Origin: Takifugu bimaculatus
Taxonomy: Eukaryota; Chordata; Actinopteri; Tetraodontiformes; Tetraodontidae
Direction of reading: 5' to 3'
DNA length: 64,000 bases
NCBI GenBank assembly: GCA_004026145.2
Contig: CP034985.2
Span: 4,115,481-4,179,480, forward strand
The stretch's first letter is position 1. Each line of letters starts with the position of its first letter. This document shows positions 12,301 through 23,800 of this stretch, piece after piece. The translations under genes were made by a program, and so were the position numbers. The notes beneath the pieces were generated by a model. That model worked only from the letters and a program-made list of their open reading frames with translations, made no database searches and was not told where the DNA came from.

Positions 12301-14853
12301 CCCCTTCACTGTTATTTTGTTTTGATGATTTAAAGATTCTATTTTTCATCTGACATTTTTCGAGCAGGGGTGCAGTTTTACATCACATCTGTGGTGGATT
12401 TTAAGCAGCAGGGTCCCCGTTATGCTAACATTATGCTATCATTTCTGCCCCTCCAGGAAGCTGAATCGTGGGTCATCGTCCACGTCCATTCGTGCCTCGG
12501 TTATTCCAAATGTCTGAAACTTCACTAACGTTACCAAACTCCTACTGCAGTTTTTCCTCTGATCTGCACCCGACTTTGACTGTAGAAGGTCTAAATTTAC
12601 CTCCCACCTAAATTTATCCCAGTCAGAACTGATGAACAGCTTGTACAGGCTACAAAAATGCTGAAGCGTCATCATTCTGCAGCCAAATTGGCTCAAAAAA
12701 GACTCAACTGATTGTTTGAAAATGTAGTTTTGGGTGGCCTCAACATGCTGCTGAGACCATGTTTGAAATGCGATCAATCGATTCCTGATAAGGACTAATA
12801 CCAGCACCACCACTTTCTCCAGTATAGAAGAGAACAACAGCAATATAAAGGACCTGGCATCACATGATCTTCATGGCATGCGCCTTATTTTCGCACATAA
12901 TGGATGGCTTCATGCAGGTTTGGCTAATCGGAGCCGGTTTCCACTCTGTAGTTCTGTAGTTTTTAAAGATGGCCTCGTCTCCATGCCTGTGGTACTCTCA
13001 TCCGCTCTGTGCACGTCGTCCTGATGTCCACCGGTCTGATGGAAAACTGCACACCTCCCCTAAAGTGTGTCTACTTCTTTAATGGCTTTTATTTTCTTGT
13101 AACCTGATAAAAGTAACAGCAGCTATTTTAGAGAACAAATGTGACCAGTCAGAAGAGCCAGTGGGTCCCACATTGACCAATCACCATCCTGCCTGAAATG
13201 CACTTCCTGTAACCCCCTTTCCTGCTCCTACATCTCTGACTCTCTCTCTCCTGTCTCCTCCGAATACTCACCAGAACCCACCCTAATGCCACTCTACCTC
13301 CCTCCCCACCTCCCCTCACCTCCTCCCCCCCTTCCCTAGGCATCGCGCTATCAACTTCTTCATCCCGGCCTATCAGAGACTATGGATAGAGGCAGAGGAG
13401 TACTCCTTTGAGGAGAAGCTAGTTCAGGATCTGGCAGTAAGTACTGGGCTCGCCTTGCCCTTGCCCCTTGTGCCCTGCGTTGGCACCTCTCTGCCAGTCC
13501 TGTCTGCCGAATGCTTCTTTAGCACCCCGCCTGTCGAGCCTTGCGAGTGCGCCCGGGCAGGGACCTCGCCCAAAGCACCCAGGGGCCCCCGCTGTAGGCG
13601 CGCAAAACCCTTCAGACAAAGATCCGTCAGGGGTCAGAGGCTGCATGACCGACTCAGGAGACACAGGGCCATCCCCGGCACTCACAGCTCTAAAAGAGCA
13701 GGCTATGGCTTTCTGACAGTGGTAAGGAGGGCCTCTCTGGAGGAGTCACTAGCTGTGTGGCTGTCAGATCTGGATCCGACCCATCAATTGTCTTTTTCGC
13801 TGTACTCTGTAAGTCTGTAGTGTGAAGGTGGCGTAGCACATTGTGACACCAGTGGCATGCTCGAGTGTTCCCGTGGTTCATGTGGGATATCTGTGCGCAG
13901 ATACGCAGCAAATCATCCAGCGTATTCCTGCCAGAACTGCAGATTAGACGCCGTTGTGAATGTGATTGAGCAGGGGGTTTATTTCAGGTTTCTACCGTCA
14001 GATCAGTTTGGAGACGCGCGAGCCGCTCTGTCCGGCTCCGCTACCGTGGAGATCATCCCTCACTCATTCCTTCATCGTGCTTCCTGCTCTAACACGCATG
14101 TCTGTGTAAATCCAGTCCAGTGCTGTTCCTCAGTTGACGTTTCTCATCCTGTCTGTGCTCAGGGTCACCGGGGCGTGACCCCCCCCTCCCAAAAACAAAA
14201 AAACCCCATCCGCATGCTGCTATGGGTCAGACGTTACTATGGTGACATGTTCGATGTTTGTGGCAAATGTGTGAGTGAGTGAGTGAGTGAGCGTGAATAA
14301 AAGAAGGCTGTGGCCGGATGGTGGTTCGAAAGACGGGTGAGTAGTGAGGAGCTGAGATGTGGGCGGAGCTAACTGTCACTGCCTGTGGACCCCTGCAGAA
14401 AACCCCCATGAAAATCGTGGAGGAGGAGGAAGAGGAGGTGGCTGAGATCCAGCCAGACCCTCTCCATCAACTCATTCTTCACTTTAGCCACAATGCGCTG
14501 ACAGAAAGAAGGTGAGAGCGTCTCACCCGGGAAGGGGGGGGGGGGTCATTCACCCAGTATGTCTTCAAATTCCAATCTTCTCCTCATTATTGTCTTTATT
14601 TGAATGTGCGTTCCTCCCCTTTTTCAGTCATTTGGAAGAAGATCCCTTGTATATTGCATATGCAGATATGATGGCAAAGGTTCGTTCCGTGAATCCATAT
14701 TTCTTTAAGACCTGCCAAGACTTTGTTTTGAAAGTTGACCTTTGCGCCCTCAGAGCTGTGCAGAGGACGAGGAGGAAGAAGAGGAAGAAGAAAAAGAAAA
14801 AACGTTTGAGGTAGGGCGATCGTGGCAGTCAGGAGTTGAGCTTATGGGTGACG

Positions 14854-14890
<37 letters not shown>

Positions 14891-17800
14891 GCTCAGGAAA
14901 AAGAGATGGAAAAGCAGAAGATCCTGTACCAGCAGGCGCGGCTGCACGCCCGCGGCGCAGCTGAGATGGTGCTGCAGATGATCAGCGCCACTAAAGGTAA
15001 CAATCCCCTGACCACCGCTGTCACCTCCAGGTTTTATTCTTCGTCCTTCTAAAGAAGCAGCGGTTTGTTTTACGCTGCATCGAGCATTTCTGTGCATGTC
15101 TGCTGGCATTTCCCTGCTAACCAAGTCGAGTTCTCTTCACTCCGTCCTTTGTTATTCGTTTCATAAGGCCGACTGGGCCCCATGGTGACGTGCACCCTTA
15201 AACTTGGAATCTCGATCTTAAATGGAGGCAACGTGCAAGTTCAGCAGGTCTGATTCCAAAACTGTGCGTCTTTAGGGGTTTTTTTAGTTTAATACTCCTC
15301 TCATTGAGTCACATTCTTGATTCCTCCTCTCATCTCCCAGAAAATGCTTGATTACCTGAAGGAGAAGAGAGATGCGGGATTCTTCAAGAGTCTCTCAGGA
15401 CTGATGCAGTCTTGCAGGTACCGATGCATCAAATGGAGCAGCTGTGCTGATGGCGTGCGTCTTTGGTTTTCGAGTTTGACTTTTGAGGTTCTTTCCGCAG
15501 CGTCCTGGATCTGAATGCATTTGAGAGGCAGAATAAAGCGGAGGGACTTGGAATGGTGACAGAGGAAGGTTCAAGTGAGTAAGCCGACGTCCCCCAGGGC
15601 CTCGGGTTTCTATTCAACGCCAGATAGTTGAGATGCTAACCGTGCTAAAGCAATGCTAGTTCCAAAGTCTTCACATCACTAATGCTGTCGTTATAGTAGA
15701 GAAAATGACTTTTTAATGGGATTCTTTTGAAAAAAGCGGCCTTTTCACACCAAATGTGTCCATCTATCCATCCTTTCTGTGTTTTAACTATTTGTGTCCC
15801 CGTTAACTCAAATCGTAGTCGTTGCTCATTCAGTTACTGTAGCGTTGAGGCCCTCAGGCCCGTCTCAAAACCTCTAAAGCTACTCTTTTAACTGCATGCT
15901 GTCACTCGTAGGAGATAATCTTCATATCTCTTGTATTGTAACTCAAATGTCCTCTCTTTTTGCTTATGTCCTCGTGTATCGGTTGTCTCCTTCCTGTCAT
16001 TAAACAAAAAACACCGATGGCAGTCCACACTCAGCGGGGTAAATAGAAAATTTAGATCGTCCTGATTTGGCTATGCTTCCATCCCGAATGTCTTCCTCCA
16101 TATTTGTGGTCACGCCCCCTCCTCCCCCCAGACGTCTGTCGGGACACTCTGCATGCTGACTATCTTCAGAATCCATTGCTTGTCATTTGTGTGTAATTTT
16201 TATCACATTTCCTACTAATGCCAGCTCTAGCTCTCCAGTCTATCATTCTGAGCCTGCCAGTGCCTCCTCCCGCCCCCCCCCAGTGGTTGGATGGAATGTT
16301 TGTGGACTCTTCCACAGCTTCAGAACAGCTTTGTCTTGCTTTGAGTTTGAGCCATATTTCACAAAGCTGGTTTCTGTCAGACAGATGTCTTAACTTTCAC
16401 ATGGTTACGTTCCCGCTGTAAACGTGTTTCTGGTGGTTTCATCAGCCGGTTGGTTTGGAAGGTGAACTTAGTAACCATGGTTGTACGTTGCTTTTCTTTC
16501 CCTGATTGACGCCAATCATCAGGCCAAGCCTGGGCCTGCATGTGAAAGTTACCAGCTTCCTCCAGCTTATGAAAATGCCCCATTGTACACCGTCGTGGAA
16601 CTTTTTCAAGCACTTTGGATTCAGTTTTAAATCTGCAATCTAAAGCTCCTGGAGTTGAGCGAGAGAACTGTATTTTGAACACGAGACCTTTGCTGCTTGC
16701 TCCATACTGTATGAAATGCTTCTGAGAAGAATTTACCAAACCTTGGGGGGGGGGTCAATGATTCATTCACTATATTGTTTTAAAAACTGTTTTTCAAAGG
16801 TTCCAAGGTGCTACAGAATGATGAGTTCACAAAAGATCTGTTCCGGTTTTTGCAACTTCTTTGCGAGGGTCACAACGGAGGTGAGTTCCCACTTTGCTCG
16901 ATAAATTGGGAACTTTTTTCATATCAAAGTTGAGTGTGCCAGTGGCCACCTTATGCTCTGAACTGTAAAAGTCAACTAAGGTGCAGCGAGCAGTATAGAT
17001 CCAAAGGTAGCGCCGTGTGGAATTCCTTCCTGATTCCCGATCAATATTTAAGACAGCGTTTCCTCCTGTCAGATTTCCAGAACTTCCTGAGAACCCAAAC
17101 TGGAAACACCACCACGGTGAACATCATCATCAGCACTGTGGACTACCTGCTGCGTCTTCAGGTATATGAAGCGCGAATGCTCTGCAGGACAAACGCGTGC
17201 ACTCTCACCACCAATGTGTTCTCTAGGAGTCCATCAGCGACTTTTACTGGTACTACTCTGGTAAAGACGTCATCGACGACACGGGAAAGCTGAACTTCTC
17301 CAAGGCTCTATCTGTCGCCAAGCAGATATTCAACTCGCTGACGGAGTACATTCAGGTGACGCGGCTGCCCGGGCCACAGCATCGTCTGTCTGGGTCGGAA
17401 CGTTTGCGGGGATTCATTGTGGTCCATCTTTACCTTCAGGGTCCGTGCATTGGGAACCAGCAGAGTCTGGCTCACAGCAGACTGTGGGACGCAGTGGTGG
17501 GCTTCTTGCATGTTTTTGCCAACATGCAGATGAAGCTGTCTCAGGTACAGTCTCTTCCACGCTGGCTCGATGGCCATGAAACTAGCAGCTTCTAAATCAA
17601 ACAATAAGAGAGAGGATCGTTTCACTTCCGTTTGTGTCATGTAACGAACTATAAAACTAAAATCAAAATTCTGCCGCTGAGACGACAATCTCATTGTAGG
17701 ACGCCAGTCAGATCGAGTTGCTGAAGGAACTGATGGATTTACAGAAGGACATGGTGGTCATGTTGCTGTCTCTGCTTGAAGGTAGGAGCTTAAATCCGTC

Positions 17801-20800
17801 GCCTACGTCAGCGCGGGTCTACAGCCTGTGCTCTCCTCCTAGGTAATGTGGTGAACGGAACAATTGGAAAGCAAATGGTGGACACCCTGGTGGAGTCCTC
17901 CAACAACGTGGAGATGATCCTAAAGTTCTTCGACATGTTCCTAAAACTGAAGGATTTGACCACCTCGGACAACTTCCGAGAGTACGACCCCGAGTGCAAA
18001 GGTATCATTTCAAAGAAGGAGTTCCAGAAGTCGATGGAGAGCCAGAAGCAGTACAGCCAGTCGGAGATCGAGTTCCTGCTCTCCTGCGCCGAGGCCGACG
18101 AGAACGACATGTTCAATTACAAGGAGTTTGTGGAACGGTTCCACGAGCCGGCCAAAGATATCGGCTTCAACGTGGCGGTGCTGCTAACAAACCTGTCGGA
18201 GCACATGCCGCACGACTCCAGACTGGCCACCTTCTTGGACCTGGCCGAGAGCGTCCTCAGCTACTTCGAGCCTTACCTGGGCCGCATTGAAATCATGGGC
18301 AGCGCCAAGCGGATCGAGAGGGTGTATTTTGAGATCAGCGAGTCGAGCCGTGAGCAGTGGGAGAAGCCGCAGGTCAAAGAGTCCAAGCGGCAGTTCATCT
18401 TTGACGTTGTCAATGAAGGCGGCGAAAGTGAGAAGATGGAGATGTTCGTGAACTTCTGTGAGGACACCATTTTTGAAATGCAGCTGGCCTCAAAGATCTC
18501 CGAGCCCGACGTCGGGGAGCAGCCCGAGGAGGAGGAAGATGATGGACACAGCATCCTGGGAGACCTGGTTGGAGAGGAAGACGACGCTCTGGAGTCGGCT
18601 TCGGCCTTCAGCGCCGCATGTCGATCGGTGAAGGGGAGAATCTCCAAAGTGCGGCATCTTTTCTCCATTAAAAACGTCCGCAAGCAGTTTAAGAAGATCA
18701 AGAAGCTGAGCATTAAGGAGATCATCACTGGCTTCTTCTCCTTCTTCTGGATGCTCTTCACCGGGTTCTTCAGGGGCATCTACAGCATCATATTTGGCTT
18801 CTTCCACATCATCTGGGCTTCCATGTTTGGCGGCGGCCTGGTCGAAGGAGCCAAGAACATGAAGGTGACGGACATTCTCGGAAACATGCCCGACCCAACC
18901 CAGTTCGGTATCCACGGAGATGTGATCGAAGGAGAGAAAGTGGAGGCCCTGGAGTCGTCGGGGAGCCTAGACATCACCATGACACCAGCAGGCGACACAG
19001 CAGAGGTGGACGTGATGTTGGAGCTGCTGACGTCACCCAAGAAGGAAGGAGGGAAACACATGGAGCCGGGACTGGGCGACATGTCCGAGCTGAGCTCCGA
19101 GACCGCTGCGACTGATCAGAAGAAGGTTCGGAAGCAAAAGCCGAGTCGTGACGCGCGCGGTTATTTGGAAAACCTGTTTTTCCATCATTAACTTCATTTT
19201 ATCCTTCTGGTGGACAGAAAGCAATGAAGACGGAAGAAACTCCAGAGAGCGAGCCGGAAAAAGCAGAGTGAGTAAAACCAAGCCGGCGAATCGAACACTG
19301 TCACACAAAACAAAATAAACGCTCATTTCGTTTTTCAAATGGCAGCACTGAGAACCGCGAGAAGGAGGACAAGCCAACGGAGAAGGAGACGAAGGAGACG
19401 GTGACGGAGGAGAAGCCCAAGGCCAGATCCAGCCGCCAGAAAGACGAGGCTCCTGCATTCACGTCCAGCGTCTTTGCTCTTCTGGATGTCTATCTGACCA
19501 AGCTGCTGGTACGTCCTCTCGTCAGCTTACCCAACATCCTAGTGTTTGATTATGGACTTCCCAAGCCGGCCCAAGATTTGTTCCTCGTCCCGCATAAGAA
19601 CCAAGAGGACGTTCTGTCATAAGCTGTTTAACAATCGATCCAGCAGGGGGCAGCATTGCACCAGATTATTATTTTTTTTACTTGTCAAACACCAGAAGAC
19701 CCAAACGTTCTGGCCGCAGAGCTGCGACTGGACTGTTGCTTAACAACAGCCCCCCTGGCGCAGGTTGGTTAGTTATCATATGTCACCATGGTGATTTGAT
19801 TGGAAGAAGAAGCCCGGAGGGTTCTGTTATGTGATTTTCTTCATTGCTAGTGAAGCAGAGAGCAGTAACTGGGTTTCCCTTTCAGAACTATCTGGCCCGA
19901 AACTTCTACAACTTGCGTTTCCTGGCTCTGTTTGTGTGTTTCGCCATCAACTTCATTCTTCTGTTCTACAAGGTAACTCCATTTTATCTCGTCGGATCTC
20001 TTTAGAGCAGATGGCGACGAATGGCCGACGTTCCTGTCATTTTTTTGTCCACCAATAGGTCGCCGGTGACGACACAGATGATGAAAACCGCTGGGGCGGC
20101 GACGCTGAGGACGACGAGGACACCTTCTTCGACATGGACGAGTTTGTCCTGCAGGAGAGCACCGGTTACATGTTACCCACCCTGCGCTTCCTGGCTGTGT
20201 TCCACACCATCATATCGCTGCTGTGCTTGGTCGGCTACTACTGTCTGAAGGTCAGCGTGTCGCAGGAGCGCAGCCAGGCCTTCAGCCGGCTCACACATGA
20301 CGACGCTGGGAGCATTCATGTGAAAACTGTTCCTCCAGGTTCCTGTGGTGGTCTTTAAGAGGGAGAAGGAGATCGCCAGACAGATTGAGTTTGATGGTCT
20401 TTATATCACCGAACAGCCATCTGATGATGACATCAAGGGCCAGTGGGACCGACTCGTCATCAATACCCCGTAAGTTGATGCTCACACCAGCCTTAACATG
20501 TGGGTCGTCTTAGCACGGACTTGAAAAGCAAATACACTTAAATGTCCATAGATTGTTATGGAATTGTTCTGACAATCCCATAAATCCAGTCCAAATCAGG
20601 GTCAGCCCTCATTGTTACTGTTTACTTCCTGCTGTGTTGCTACAATGATGATGAAGTCAACAAAAGACTTGCCAAGTTCAGTGAATTATTTGTGATTGAA
20701 TATAATTAAAACAAGGCTTCTATGGGCATAAAAAGGAGAAAATTAACCCCTTCCCCCATGGTGATATCCAAACAACCACAAAGTGCAATACGTAACAGCA

Positions 20801-23800
20801 CAATTTTGAACAAAAGTGTCAACTTAGCAATCAAGTTTCTTGATTAGTTTAATTTTACTGGGTGGATAAATGCAAATTACACTGACGAGTTATTGTTATA
20901 GTAGTTATTGTCCTCTAAAATATGTCTTAACTTAGTGCTTATACAGTTCTTAACCCTTGTGTAATGTTCATATTGTTGTTACTCAGCCAGCGTTTGTGGG
21001 TCTGATGGACCCGTTGCATTTTGTGGCTTTTAATGCCTCACAATCAAACACCTTTATGATAAAATACTGAGCAGATGTTCACTATTTTCTGACTGTACGT
21101 TTTTCCTCTCTCCTCTCCTCCACAGATCGTTCCCCAATAACTACTGGGACAAGTTCATCAAGCGTAAGGTCAGTCTGTGGAGTATCGGCACCTCAGCAAG
21201 GACCCGCCACCTCTGCGTCCATCTCACCTGTCTTCTAATCTCCAGGTGATCAACAAGTACGGCGATCTGTACGGAGCGGAACGCATCGCAGAGCTCCTGG
21301 GCCTGGACAAGAGCGCTCTGGATTTTGATCCCACCGTGGAGACGGTGGAGAAGGAGGCTTCACTTGTCTCTTGGTTGTCATTTTGAAAAGTTTCCCAATT
21401 CCCTGTCACATCAAAGATGTTATTTCAGTCACGGTCGACGCAATTGGATAAAAAGTATTAGTATTGTTAATAAAGACTCTGGAATTTAGTCCCATTTAAA
21501 AGTGATCCGATACGTTTAGGATGGTTTTGCTCAATAATAATAGATTAATATCGATGACTCCACCAGAGAATCGTGTTTCGCGTTTGCTGCTCTAAATTTA
21601 AATTCTTTCATTTTTGTTCTGTCGTGAACAGGCTGAGCTCCATCGATACCAAGTACCACACCTGGAAACTCGGCGTAGTTCTGACTGACAATGTAAATTT
21701 TACATTCTTCTTTCCCAGTTCTGTAGGATAGTTCTTGTACCCTTTTATCGGTGTCCATTAAAAAGCGAAATTTGATTTTATTAGTGGAAGCAACTGAATC
21801 TCTTTTCTTCTTGCTGCAGAACTTTCTGTATCTGATCTGGTACACCACCATGTCTATTTTTGGACACTTTAACAACTTTTTCTTCGCTGCCCACCTGCTG
21901 GACATCGCCATGGGCTTCAAGACCCTCCGCACCATCCTGTCCTCAGTCACTCACAACGGCAAACAGGTGTGTCCACCAGCAGGGGGAGCCAGAGTGCAGG
22001 GGGGGGAAAAACAGCCAGTAATGTGGAAAATTAGGGTTTTTAATTGTGATCGATTTGTATGATGTCACATATTTTGGCCAACGTCTAAAATAATAAAATA
22101 GGTTGTTATTCAGCCGACAGGTTTATAACAGTAATAATAATATCCACCCTTTCTGTTCCTGATTCATTTCCATCACTCCCCCTCGAAATAAGCATCTTTC
22201 TCAGGTTTATTAAACTAGTCGAGGACTGAGCGCTCATCGTTGCGTCAGGGACACTCAGTTATTCTTTAAAAATGACCACAAAAAAACGTATTATTAACCA
22301 ACTTGAGGCAGAATTGGATTTGCTAAATGTTGCACTGCCTCTTTCTTGGACTAAATATTCTCGCTACCATCTGTCTCGGGTGGAGGAGTCGTCTTGAGCC
22401 AGTTCTGCTTTTTTTGGCAGCAGTAACGAGATTTTAAAAAGAAATGTTTCTGATGTTATTCACGAGGGCAGCATCTCGTAAGAGCGCAAATGTTTAACTG
22501 ATTTATTAGAGTGGGATTTCTCAATAAATGTGCTCGCCTTCTGCTATATATTTATAATTTCAGCATAATACAAAGACCACAGACATGTGAGTAATAACAC
22601 GATTTAGAACTTGACTTTTAAATGTAAATCAGCAGCCAGGCTTTATGTTGCATTCTGCTCTCTTTAACCCAGGCTTTTATCACGTCTGCAGGAGAAAATA
22701 AGATTGAGGCAGTTGTGTTTCCAGGGCTATTTCCAGGGATATTCCAGGGGAGGTGGAATATCTGTAACGGTGCCGTCTCTGCTTCCAGCTGGTGCTGACC
22801 GTGGGCCTCCTGGCCGTGGTCGTCTACCTCTACACTGTGGTGGCGTTCAACTTCTTCAGGAAGTTCTACAACAAAAGCGAGGACGAGGACGAGCCTGACA
22901 TGAAGTGCGATGACATGATGACCGTAAGTCCGCTCGCCCTTTCAGAAAAAGGCCAAATATCTGATTAGGTGGATATTTTTTTGAGCAAAAATGCAGCCTT
23001 CATCATAGAAGGGAAAGTAATCCTGAGAGCTTTATAAAAAAAAGTCAAGAGGAAAAGATTCTGTCCTTTAAAGAGAATACAAAGGAACCAGGTAAGCTAC
23101 ATTAAAACGCAGGACGGTGGATCTGAGTCACGGTGTTTGTGCGAGACGACTGATGAAAGAAGTTGATTTTCCTCTGTCCAGAATCCCATTAGGCGGCTTT
23201 TGATGCGACCGGAGGTCTGAGTGACTTGTGCCGCTTGTTTCTTGGCAGTGCTATTTGTTCCACATGTACGTGGGCGTGAGAGCTGGAGGTGGAATCGGAG
23301 ACGAGTTGGAGGACCCGGCAGGAGACCCCTATGAGCTCTATCGCATCCTCTTCGACATCACTTTCTTCTTCTTCGTCATCGTCATCCTGCTGGCCATCAT
23401 TCAGGGTGGGTGGCCTTCAGCCCCTCTCTAAAAGCTGACCTCTTCAGGTGCTGATGATGGGGGTTGTGTTCTGCTTCAGGTTTGATCATCGACGCGTTCG
23501 GCGAGCTGAGGGACCAGCAGGAGCAGGTGAAGGAGGACATGGAGGTGAGGCAAAACATCCCGTGTGATCAAAACCGGACAGGTAAGCTTCAGACTCACCC
23601 CCCACACCTCCTCTTTTTGCTCTGCTCAGACTAAATGTTTCATCTGCGGCATCGGGAATGACTACTTTGACCGGACGCCTCACGGGTTTGAAACCCACAC
23701 CCTGCAGGAGCACAACCTGGCCAACTACCTGTGAGTGCTGCACCCATGGTGTGGTGCTGGAGATGTGCTCCTGTCTGATCTGATGTGATCCCCATGCAGG

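Noticed and set aside
12439..12843. 134-codon - strand frame in the intron between RYR3 e38A and e38B
   Set aside because: No recognisable motif, no splice context and no similarity to the flanking exons; likely chance. I also checked this intron for a third copy of the alternative exon and saw none.
18273..18915. Long - strand frames (140-170 codons) opposite RYR3 exon e52
   Set aside because: Shadows of a large conserved coding exon on the + strand.
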